Positions 45,291-55,097 of a stretch of DNA of 64,000 bases are shown here, in pieces. The position numbers and the translations under genes are program-made. The notes under the pieces are model-generated. The model had not been told where the DNA came from, did no database searches, and saw only the letters and a list, made by a program, of their open reading frames with translations. Each line of letters starts with the position of its first letter. Position 1 is the first letter of the stretch. Source of the DNA: Microstegium vimineum (lineage: Eukaryota; Streptophyta; Magnoliopsida; Poales; Poaceae); assembly GCA_022036555.1 (NCBI GenBank), contig CM039120.1, forward strand, positions 22,088,350 to 22,152,349, given 5' to 3'.

Positions 45291-46656
45291 CTAGTTTGGC
45301 AAAGTAGGCAGAATCGAAAGGCGTTTCTATTGAAGGTTGAAGTAGTACTATTTACCTCTTTATTTCTCTTTTGATGTGGCCTTACCATAAATTCTGAAAC
45401 TTTAGGCCTCGCTGACATGTAGGTTATCGATTTGGCATGAAGTAAAAGATACCAGATTTTTTTCTTATTTCTTAGTGCACAAGTAAGCATTCACCATAGG
45501 CCACAATGCAAGCTAGAGTGGTCAGACACTCAGGCCATCACTCCATCAGGAGAGACTTGATGTCATTATGTATTGTAATTCAGCCTGATCAGTTGGTGCC
45601 ATTTCCATGTCTGAAAGCGATGGTTCCATCTCGTCTACTGTACTCCTCCATTTGTGACAACACAGTCTTTGTGCTTTTGATCATTGATGTTCAATGTGCC
45701 AACTACACCAAGACAGGTTTACGGATTTTTTTTCTAAAATGAAAAGAAGCATCTAGGCAGTTTAATTCAGCTGATCTAGTTATGTTTAACTATTTAGCAT
45801 GGGAAATTACAAAAGCTGATTTGCATACTAGTGCTTGTGGGGAGCACATAGCTTTTGAGGGGAGCACACTAACAGTGCCTACCTCGTTTGTGAAATAAAG
45901 GTGGTGGATGGAGAGATGCCACAGGATCGCACTTTGCAAAAAGTTGATAAGTGCTCCCATTGTTCTACAGTTCCTACCAAGACAATGAGCTCTCCATCTT
46001 TTTTGGCCTGTCTTCCAGATCTTTTCTCCTTCTCATGGCCGGCATTGCATTGGCAGCCATGATAACTGCTAATTTCAGAGAGTAGGTGTCTCTTTTCTTT
46101 TGTCTGAAAGTTGTTAAGGATCTCTTCTCCTTTTGTTGTCCAAATGAATTATGCATTAAGAAAAAAAAATATCCTGTAAGTGCCACCTTTTATAGATACA
46201 AATGGTCAGGCTTGCGAGCATTTGAAAAAAGAAATGTGTAGAACTTCAAGATGGTGCTGCAGAAAGTCATAGCCTTGTAGGTTGGGGTGTTGTTCGTTTT
46301 GATGAAATTTAGCTTATGCTGAATTGTTGTGAGAGGATAACACTGTTCATTCGCTGAAAAATAGTATTACATGTGAAAAATCTGACTTCATTTCGTTTCT
46401 TATTCCACATATAATTATCTTTTTTATTTTTTTCCAAACAAACGGTACCCTATCATAACTTTTTAAAGTTAAGGCGCCCTTGCTCCATCGCGTACTGCTA
46501 TAGAATCAAAGATATACTTTACAGCTATATGTCTATTTCATTTTGATTCAGCAAAACAATGAAATTGACATGGACTTGTTTTTCTAGATTAAAAATTTCT
46601 TAATCTGCATTATTTTGCACGTACCATGATTTTTGTTGATTTTGATAAGGTGTAAC
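45291..46656. other. Intergenic region with a possible MITE relic
   Basis: No gene seen. About 46283-46447 contains GGGTGTTGTTCG...CACTGTTCATTCGCTG...CCAAACAAACGG, which resembles a decayed grass MITE. An (A)8 run is at 46160. Confidence 0.35.
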
Positions 46657-46870
46657 ACTAGTACATAAAAAGGAGCTACAGTCACGACTGGAAAATCTCT
46701 TCAGTCCAACTCGGACTGCAAATCCTTCTTCAATCCCAATTTTTCAACTAAGACTGAGATTAAAGTTCCCACCCTTTAGTCCAGTTAATCCTAGTTAAGA
46801 ACAGCAACCAAAATCAAAGAGGCCTGTTCAGGGCTGTGCACCTTTACCAACTAGGACTAAATATTACTTT
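46657..46870 (+). mobile_element. CACTA-like terminal fragment
   Basis: CACTAGTACATAAAAAGGAG at 46657 resembles grass CACTA ends of the type CACTAGTAnAAAA. It is followed by inverted copies of CCCAACTAG/GGACTAAA-like blocks (ACTCGGACTGC, CCTTTAGTCC, ACTAGGACTAAA). No transposase and no second end. Confidence 0.45.
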
Positions 46871-46968
46871 TTATTTTTATTTTCTTTTTTTTATGGTTTC
46901 CTATTGTATGGTTTTCTTTTTAATTCAATTCTTTTTCATTTCAATTAAATTTTCATGTACATATTCTA

Positions 46969-47090
46969 CACTACTAATATAAAAGCAGATGGCATTCATA
47001 CAGTGCTACTGCTACATGAAGGGCCTCAAAGTCACTACTAATATAAAGCAGATGACATTCATACAGTGCTACATGAAGGGCCTCAAAGTC
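46969..47090 (+). repeat. Tandem duplication of about 60 bp
   Basis: CACTACTAATATAAAAGCAG (46969-47032) is repeated at 47033-47090 with a 6-base (CTGCTA) and a single-base indel. Non-coding. Confidence 0.85.
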
Positions 47091-47185
47091 ATGGGAAAAT
47101 TCAACCAAGCCTTTTATATTAAGAAACACAATAAATGCACAAATCCTCAGGTATGTTTCAAATAAAAAACACTCACAGATACACG

Positions 47186-48325
47186 CACACACATTCAGCC
47201 CTGGGCGAGACCGCCGCCGCCCCCGTGTCGTCCCCCGCGTAGGGCGACTCGGGCGGCTCTCTCCTCGCCGCACCGCCTCGAGTCCCCTCCCTCTTCTCTC
47301 GTCTCGCCGTCGCCGGAGTGGGATGCCGGTAAGACCGTGCGGATTGCTGTGATGGCGGCGGCGGGGCCTTTTTGTGCTGCGGCGTTGGAGTGGCGGCGGG
47401 GAGCCTCTTCTTCGGCTCCGGCGTTCTTCGGGCGCGGTCTGGGCGGCGGCCGGCCAACGATGGACCGAAGGCTTCGGTTCTCCGGCCACCAGACCATGTG
47501 GCCAAGGGGCCTTGTGACGTTGGGGTCGGCGGATTCGGCCCTCGCGCCGTTCCGGCGACCGGATCTGGAAGGCAGTGGAGGAGGAGGTGCAGTCGGAGGG
47601 AGCAGAGGTGGAGGAGTCCTAGTGATGGCGTGTGGCCGGATCTGAGGCTTCGAGGCATGGGTGGCTGCGCGGGCGGTGGCCGTCTAGCGTCGCTCCTGTC
47701 GATGGCTGTATCTAGGCCTCAGGCATTTGATTTGGTACACCTGCCGGTTCTGGGCTCCGGTGCGTGGAGGTGCGGATGGCGTGAGTGGAGGTGTGGTGGT
47801 CGTCTGGTGCCGCCTCTGATTGAGGCCATATCTGCATGCTGGTGGTGCACTTCCCAAGAACTCCATTGATATGGATCTGGCGGCAGTCTTCCTCGATGGT
47901 CACGGGCGTAACGGCATGGATTTCGGTGAGACAACTGCTGTTTTTTATGACGGTGACGCCCGTGGGTGCCACTTCCTCGTTGGAGGCGTCATCACTTCTC
48001 TCCAACACATGGCGCCATTGAGATCTTTCGGGGTGAAAATCCAAGACCGGTCTTCTTGGTCGGGCGATGGTGGCATCTACGTGTGTCATGTTCTTGTTGA
48101 AGACATCGCTTTTGAAAGATTTCTTGTTGGTTGTTTGTGTTGGTGTCAGTATAGTTATCTCCCGAATTTCTTAGCGCTGTTGCCGTGCATTTGGTGGTGT
48201 ATTCTGGTTGTAGCAGGCCAGAATATCGCGGATGACTTCTAGAGCTCCTAGTTTATTTTCCCTTTTGTGATTCTACCTGTTGGTAGATGAAGCCGGGTAT
48301 GAATATATCCATTATCTAAAAAAAA
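47186..48325 (+). mobile_element. GC-rich retroposon-like sequence with poly-A tail
   Basis: A 1.1-kb GC-rich block with sharp edges. It ends in GATGAAGCCGGGTATGAA, then an A run (48318-48325). ATACACG occurs just before it (47179-47185) and ATACACGTG just after the A run, a possible short target-site duplication. Several grass non-LTR retroposons have a similar GC-rich body and GTAGAAGCCGGG-type 3' end. Open frames of 60-165 codons exist on both strands, but none resembles a known domain and codon use is as expected from base composition. I interpret it as a non-autonomous LINE/SINE-like insert or processed transcript. Confidence 0.45.
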
Positions 48326-48329
48326 TACA

Positions 48330-50142
48330 CGTGTATACTCTATTTCTATAAGTGCATTTGAAAGACTTAGTCAGAAGATTTTTTAGATTAATAAAGTTAC
48401 CACACACATGTCTCGCTATTCATGGACATATTACATACCACTAAAATAATAGAACCATTAATTACTAAATAAAATAAACGTAGGAGTGCGACCATCTTGC
48501 CAACACAAGAAACATGGGCAGACCTAAGACATGCCCAAATTTGAGAGCCCAACTATTCACTTTACTTTTGGTGCCGCGGTATGATAGACAAGAGATGAAA
48601 CTTTATAGGATGATGGAAGAGAGACAGAGTCGACGAATAGTATTTCCCTTTCTTTCTGCACAAACAAGCAGATGAGAATCATTGGTCAGTCCTTGCTTGA
48701 CAAGGGATAATTTGTAACTTATAATTAAAAATATGGGCAATATGAATGCTCTTTGCATTACAATTTAACATTTACAGGTTGTTTGGATCATAACGTGCAT
48801 GGTTGAGACGTAGGACCAAAAAGATCAAGCTAAAAACAAAATCTACCATCACACTAAACATATCCTTAGCTATAGTGACAGAAAAATAAGATTCTTAGTT
48901 GCGGAATTAAAACCTATGACTAGGTTCCAATCATCGGATGCACAATCCGGTGCATGTTTTAAGTTTGATTGCATCCCATGCAACTTTTTGTGAGATACTA
49001 AACTTAAGACCTATCGAATGGGCCACTCTAGAGCTAACTTGGTGAAAGTGTGCATCCAAATGCTCTCAATTTGAACTCCCATCAAGTTACTAGTCTTGAT
49101 AGCACTTAATAGTACCAAAATAAAAACAAACACCTAAACACACTACGTTAACTACTTCCAAACACCAACTTTGCACATGAACTCTATAATGTTCTTAATC
49201 TTCGTAAATATCCCTGTGTCCATACTTAAAATCAAAAGAAGATCCATGTGACTGATTTTGTGATGTCCATATATATGCTTAAACTTGTTGTATGGATAAA
49301 TTGAATAAAAAATTTGACATGTCTATGAAGTTTAGAACTGAGTGAGTGTTGGCATGGTACGTCTAAGGGGGATAAGCTTACAAGGGTGGTGCCTAAGCGT
49401 TACCATTAGCACAACAGACGGCACGGCATTTCACTGTATATGCATGTTCTGTATGTGCAGGTTCATGCCGTGTAATGTTGTGCAGTCCGTTTGGACATCT
49501 ATATACAACACTGACCTAGCGCTCTTTTCTCAGGCTATTTTGATCTTTATCCTAAAAATAATTTTTAAATCACTTTAGAAATCTGAACCTATAGCAGAGA
49601 GGATCTCCTTCTAGATTTTTTGTGATACAAGAGGAACATAGACAGGCATTCAGAGTCTCAAGAGCCATCAAATCCAAATCTCCACCCCTAGGATTTATAG
49701 AGAGGCAAAACGGATGGATATCAATTGCCATCAAATCGACATCTTAATAAACACTATCATCATCATTACGCATATTATTTCCCCTGTATATATATCAAGA
49801 GCCATCAAAGCACCTGCCTCTCCTTTTCACTATCTGGCCCAATATTATTTAACCCCTATATATACTCCTCAACTACCAGAGAACAACTGCCTTCCACGTC
49901 ACACAAAACCAAGACAACTTTGCCATTTGTAGGCTCTATACCAACAAGAGCAAGAAAACCAAAACATCGCCATCGCCTCCAAAATAAACAATGAAGTGAG
50001 AAGCATCAAGCACACATCAATAGTGACACAAAGGCCCTACATGATTGAAAACAAACTTGATGCCTGCCTGCCTCCCTCCTTTCCACCTGGCCCTACCACT
50101 ATGTCATATGCCACAACCACCTTCTCTCTTCTAGAGCTAGAG
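48330..50142. other. Intergenic region and bZIP 3' flank
   Basis: No gene recognised. The bZIP 3' UTR on the minus strand lies in about 49950-50142. A possible MITE is suggested by GGTTGTTTGGATC at 48778 and AAACAAACACC near 49125, not confirmed. A TATA-like CTATATATACTCC occurs at 49856 on the plus strand, but no plausible coding region follows it in this direction. Confidence 0.4.
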
Positions 50143-51036
50143 CTAGAAGCATTGGTACAGGTCTATGGGCTGCTGCTGGTTCCATGCGCTGGCTCCAAGA
50201 ATATCAGAGGCACTGCCCCATGTTGTGAAGCTGTTCACCATGGCTGGATTTGTAGCAGTGCTGGTGCTGGTGCTTGAGTTCATGTACCAGAGGATCTCTG
50301 TCAGGGCGCCCAGCCTGCTATCCAGCTCCATCTTCTGGGTCTGCAGGACAGAGTTTTGTGCTTGCACTGCCACAAGGTTCTGGCTGGTTATGCTCAGTGC
50401 CATGCTCAGCTGCTTGTTCTGGTCCTTGAGCTGGTTTACCTGTTTTAGGACACAATATTATACCCCTCAGAGATTTGAATTCAATCCTAGCTTGTTTCTC
50501 CTATGTTTAGGTAATTTTGTGAAAATAATTAATCATCGGTAACAGTAGTAGATGATGATGGTAGACATATATTTTTAGCTTTGATCAGTAAATTAGCTTG
50601 GAAGAAATTGATGATTGGTATGGCCTTTTGGAAAAGGGGAACACAATTATTGAACTTGTTTGGGTAGATATTTCAAGTGGGACTTTAATTTGTTGTTACC
50701 TGTTTTACTTTTTCACTGCCTGCATATGAGTGCAAGTCTACATGAATAAAAAGTAAAGTAATTGCAAAGAGAACAAACTAATTTGGATCTATGCTAGCTT
50801 GCATCATGAATTATAATAGAGCTATGCTACGACATAAATAACACACACATATATACCTGTGAGGTGAGGTCGTCGAGGTGTTGTTGCTTCCTTAGCCTAG
50901 ACCTCCGAGCCGACTCCCTGTTCGACTCCTTCCTTCGCTTCCTCCTTCTCTCCATCTGGGCCTGGAGATCCAGGTCATCCTCCGACCTCGAACTCTGGGT
51001 CCCCTGGCTTGATCCGGACGAAGTCCCACTTGACAT
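50143..51036 (-). CDS. bZIP transcription factor, S1-class-like, two exons
   Basis: Exon 1 is 51036-50857 (60 codons), exon 2 50439-50143 (98 codons plus TAG); the intron is GT...AG, phase 0 (CAG|GTATAT ... AAACAG|GTAAAC). The 158-aa product starts MSSGTSSGSSQGTQSSRSED. The basic region QMERRRKRRKESNRESARRS (about 28-46) has the N-x7-R signature, Asn39 and Arg47. The leucine zipper then has L57, L64, L71, T78, V85, L92, L99 and L106, so the intron lies inside the zipper. The C-terminus LTEILWYMNS is typical of S-class bZIPs, which dimerise with C-class members and respond to sugar and energy status in the nucleus. The leader carries a sucrose-control uORF. Most S-class bZIP genes are intronless, so the coding intron is unusual. 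Start: only the ATG at 51036 fits. Confidence 0.9.
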
Positions 51037-51109
51037 TGTCACTTCTCGAAGGTGTAATCTAAACTTTTGCACTCTCTCTTATTTTTCAGGTGTAAGTACC
51101 TCTTAGTTA

Positions 51110-51192
51110 CTACCTTAATTTTTTTTATATATGGTAAATATAGACAACGCCTAATTAACTTCAAAAGGTGAGATTAACTACTGGCAGCTTAC
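51110..51192 (-). other. Predicted 83-nt intron in the bZIP 5' UTR
   Basis: On the minus strand the donor TTCTCA|GTAAGC (GT at 51192-51191) and acceptor AAGGTAG|TAACTAAG (AG at 51111-51110) bound an AT-rich 83-nt intron. Splicing joins the last serine codon of the uORF directly to TAA. Without splicing the uORF would continue VSCQ and stop at 51178-51180. The prediction rests on splice-site sequence and agreement with the known peptide end. Confidence 0.6.
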
Positions 51193-51309
51193 TGAGAAGA
51201 CATAGAACCAGTAGAGGAAAACAACAGAGAAGGACTGGACAAGTCGGGTTATGGCAGAACCGATCATAAATCCGGAAAGGAGGTGCTCACACAGGACGAG
51301 CAACAACAT
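51193..51309 (-). CDS. Sucrose-control upstream ORF (SC-uORF)
   Basis: ATG at 51309 opens a 39-codon uORF, MLLLVLCEHLLSGFMIGSA, then ITRLVQ and SFSVVFLYWFYVFS. The end is the signature of the conserved peptide in the leaders of S1-class bZIP mRNAs, which stalls ribosomes when sucrose is high and so lowers translation of the bZIP. The N-terminal part also keeps LLSGFMI. The stop (TAA, 51109-51107) is contributed after splicing of the leader intron. No other ATG lies between the uORF end and the bZIP ATG at 51036. Detected only by its position and sequence; it is short and overlooked by length-based gene finding. Confidence 0.88.
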
Positions 51310-51403
51310 CTAAAACAGATGCTGCGGCCTCTCTACTAGCTTATCATCAACGACAAGGAGGAGAGTACTCTTGTTTAGTTACCTTGCAAATTAGAATTTG
51401 TTG

Positions 51404-51420
51404 TGTATATATATATTTAT
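51404..51420 (-). promoter_or_regulatory. Candidate TATA box for the bZIP gene
   Basis: On the minus strand ATAAATATATATATACACA lies about 100 bases before the uORF ATG. It is consistent with a core promoter, but the true transcription start was not determined. Confidence 0.3.
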
Positions 51421-51477
51421 GATGTATGTGAAGAAACTTTTGGCAGGGGTTGGCGTTGGAGAAATGACAGTGAGAGA

Positions 51478-51696
51478 AGAAATTTTGGCAGAACCTCCCC
51501 TTGAAAACTGATGGTCAGTGCACAAAAATTTGGCAGAATCTCCCCCTGGAAAACTGATGGTCACAGGAGGAAATTTTGGCAGAACCTTCCCCTGAAAATG
51601 GATGTTCAGAAGCCGAAATTTTGGCAGAACCTCCCCCTGAAAATGGATGTTCGGAAGCCGAAATTTGGCAGAACCTCCCCTAGGAAACTCCAAGAA
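51478..51696 (-). repeat. Minisatellite upstream of the bZIP gene
   Basis: Four to five tandem units of about 45-47 bases, each containing GAAATTTTGGCAGAACCTCC followed by CCCTGAAAATGGATGTTC or a variant. Units at about 51590-51680 are nearest to each other; the outer ones are diverged. It lies just upstream of the candidate TATA box. The open frame across it is a repeat artefact. Confidence 0.85.
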
Positions 51697-52005
51697 GTTT
51701 CAGAGACAAACGGTTGGGGTCTCCAAACTTTGCTAGTAGCAGGTCAACAGAGTGAAGGCGTGTCAGTAACAAAATTGTGGTGTTACTGAAGAGACTAAGG
51801 GAGAAAGAGAGATGAGGGCCTCAAGGGCAGAATGTGGTTCAGGAAGGTAACCTAGCAAGGGAGCTCGGGAAGAGGGGAAAAGGGAATTGAAGCCTGGAGG
51901 AGGGGGCTATTTGTAGCCGAAAATTGGGTGGTTTTAGAGTGAGAAAAAAATTGTCAAATTGAATAATTCTTGGTGGAGGAGAAAAGGAGAAGGAAAAGCA
52001 AAGCA

Positions 52006-52038
<33 letters not shown>

Positions 52039-52044
52039 AGAGAG
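52006..52044. repeat. GT/GA microsatellite
   Basis: About 11 bases of GT followed by 14 GA units. Upstream of the bZIP gene on the plus-strand scale; read on the minus strand it is a CT repeat. 51700-52496 otherwise shows no gene. Confidence 0.9.
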
Positions 52045-52840
52045 GTGTTTAGAATCTTCTGCTGGCAAGTGGAGAATAAAAATTGTGGGCTGATATTCGT
52101 TGTCACTGGTTTGATTGATTGCTTGCGACATCTGTGGATGGTTTCAGAATAGCCATGCCTTGCGATGCCCATGGACATCTGAGGTGAGCAGGCGATCCAA
52201 AAAATAAATAATTGCACGAGGGGTCATCTTGACTGATCTTCAGCAGCATGAGTATGGAATACTACCTCCTATTTCCTATCTAAAAGATGGTAGAATGCAT
52301 CATCATCATCAAGTGTGAACACTGAGAAAACAAGCCTCCTTGCTCCATTTCATATATATTATTACGATTCCAAGAAAGAAGCGTGTGTTAGCAGGACTCA
52401 TTAGCGGGATATTTTATATAGGATCGCTAATTAGCATTAGTGAGCTGAACCTGATCATCATCAGCAAGAAAAAAAACTATATATGATTGTTCTCTATGTT
52501 AGAATATTAGGCAATTTTCATGTCATTTTAATTTCATAAATTAACATTATGACGATGACATATAAAAGATTATTTATTAATGAGATCATGACATCAATCT
52601 TGTTCATAGCAATATGAAACATGTTGATGTCAAAAGCATGAACACATGATGTATGAAACATAACATAAAAGCATAGCATATATTTCATAAAAAAAACAAC
52701 TACTAAACTGCATATGAAACGATATAACAGAACTGCAGAAACATATACGCAACAATATATGATACAACATAGTTGTACTACTGAAACAGAGATGCAGAAC
52801 ATAAAACTAACAGGAACACAGAGCTGACAACTTATGATAC

Positions 52841-53137
52841 TGTTAGGGAATAATCAAACAAGATCGCACATGAGACACAGATTTTACGTGGAAAATCCTT
52901 GCGGAAAAAACCACAGGCGCCAACCGGCGATCTCCACTATATGATGAGAGTTTACAGAACACAGAGAATATGAGTTATTTCTGGTAACCCTTCCCGTGCA
53001 GCTTACAAGATGTATTTATAGGGTGAACTGACTGCAGTCCAACACGGAAACAAATCCGCTAATAAACATAACCCGAACCGTGGGCCCTCCAGGCGTCCCC
53101 ACAAGACTCACGTTATAATTCGGATTATATTCCAACA
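52841..53137 (-). repeat. 3' LTR of the TNT1-like Copia (297 bp)
   Basis: Ends TGTTAG...CCAACA on the plus strand. Adjacent plus-strand sequence AACTTCACCTTGAGACG is the complement of a polypurine tract. Most of it recurs at 61365-61578. Confidence 0.9.
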
Positions 53138-53237
53138 AACTTCACCTTGAGACGAATTCCATCTTGTAGGGAATGAAGTATCATCAATCAACTCACCTCA
53201 ATAATAAATAATCACCGACGCCAAAAGTCACTAGGAC

Positions 53238-55097
53238 TTAAACTGTAATACCAACTAAGCGTGAGCATAGCTCAAACTTAGCTCCAGGAGCAGGCTTTGT
53301 CAACATATCAGCGGGATTATCACGAATATTTATCTTGCATACCTTCACATCACCTTCAGCAATAACACCTCGAATAAAATGATATCTCACATCGATGTGT
53401 TTGGTCCTTTCATGAAACATCTGATCTTTAGTCAGACAAATAGCACTCTGGCTATCACAATATATAGCAGTGCAAGAAGTAACCCCGCAAAGTTCAGAGT
53501 ATAAACCTCTCAACCAAATAGCTTCCTTACAAGCTTTAGAAATAGCCATATATTCAGCTTCTGTAGTAGACAGAGCAACAGTAGCCTGTAAACTTGCTTT
53601 CCAGCTAACAGTACAACCACCAATGGTAAAAACATAACCTGTGAGAAACCTCCTCTTATCCAAATCACCAGCATAATCAGAATCAACATAACCAACAAGT
53701 CCATCTCTAGATTTTCCAAATTGCAAATAGGCATTAGAAGTACCTCGCAAATATCTAAAAATCCATTGAACATCCCTCCAATGCTCCTTACCAGGATTAG
53801 CCATGAATCTACTGACAACACTCAATGCTTGAGATAAATCAGGACGAGAACAAACCATGGCATACATAAGAGAACCAACTGCACTGGAATATGGAACTCT
53901 AGACATGTACTCAATATCAACATCTGACTCTGGACATAAAGCTGAGGATAATCTGAAATGTGTAGCTAATGGAGTACTCACTGGTTTTGCATTATGCATA
54001 TTAAAACGACGAAGAACCTTTTCAATATAACCTCGCTGACTGAGGTATAACTTACCAGATTTTCTATCTCTAGTAATTTTCATACCAAGAATTTTCTTAG
54101 CTTCACCTAAATCCTTCATCTCAAATTCTTTACTCAATTGTGCCTTCAATTTAGCTATTTCTGATTTTTCTTTAGCAGCAATCAACATAAAGAAGCAGAT
54201 AAATAGCTGAGCCATTAACAATCTTCAAATAAACACAACTATCATAATCAGATCGCTTAAATCCACGAGAGAGCATGAAAGAGTCAAATCTCTTGTACCA
54301 TTGCCTAGGAGATTGCTTCAAACCATAAAGCGATTTCTTTAACATGCAAACAAGGTTTTCTTTTCCAGGATTAACAAAACCTTCAGGTTGGCTTATATAA
54401 ATGTCTTCTTCCAACTCCCCATGTAAGAATGCAGTTTTAACATCTAGTTGCTCAAGTTCATAATCATGCATGGCAACAATACTAAGCAAAGTATAAATAG
54501 AACTATGCCTAACAACTAGGGAAAAGACATCATTAAAATAAATACCTGGAATCTGGCTATAACCTTTAGCAACCAACCTTGCTTTATACCTTGCTGGCTC
54601 ACTTGGAGAAATACCATCCTTTCTTTTGAAAATCCATTTACAACGGACATGCTTCTTATCCTTAGGCAATCTTACTAAATCCCATGTACCATTCTTTTCA
54701 AGGGACTCCATTTCATCTTGCATAGCGGTCATCCAATTGTTGCAATCCGCAGAAGTAATAGCCTCAAAATAATTAGAAGGTTCCAAATTACCTTCGATAT
54801 CTTCTGCAACACTCATAGCATAAGCAACATTGCATTCTTCAATATACCTTTTAACAGGTTTGGGCTGCCTTCTAACTCTGTCAGCAGCAATAGAATGTTG
54901 TGGAGACTGCACAACTGGAGAAGAATGCTCAACACTAGAAGAATCATCAACAATTGGAGAAATTTCATCAATAGGTGCATCTTGCACAGCAACATTATCA
55001 ACATCCGGTGCATCAATCAAGTGCTCCACCTGCACACTTATTTTCTCTCCCTCAATAGGAGCATCAACAGATAGGTTATCATAATACATAGCAGATT
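53238..55097 (-). pseudogene. Reverse transcriptase and RNase H of the TNT1-like Copia
   Basis: Two frames overlapping at 54172-54221. Upstream part (right): NGTWDLVRLPKDKKHVRCKW, GIYFNDVFSLVVRHSSIYTL and QLDVKTAFLHGELEEDIYIS. The catalytic YVDD is broken: sequence reads LLYVDCC then stop, and the next frame resumes IAAKEKSEIAKLKAQL, so the second Asp was lost with a small deletion near 54190. The downstream frame (53238-54221) keeps MKDLGEAKKILGMKI, GYVDSDYAGDLDKRRFLTGY, STTEAEYMAI and KHIDVRYHFIRGVIAEGDV. The polyprotein would encode element replication; the broken YVDD makes it inactive. Confidence 0.9.

Noticed and set aside
47173..47869. Several ORFs of 100-171 codons on both strands
   Set aside because: GC-rich retroposon-like sequence; arginine/alanine/glycine-rich translations on both strands and no domain.
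51391..51693. 100-codon repetitive ORF on the minus strand
   Set aside because: It is simply the minisatellite read in a frame where its period keeps it open.
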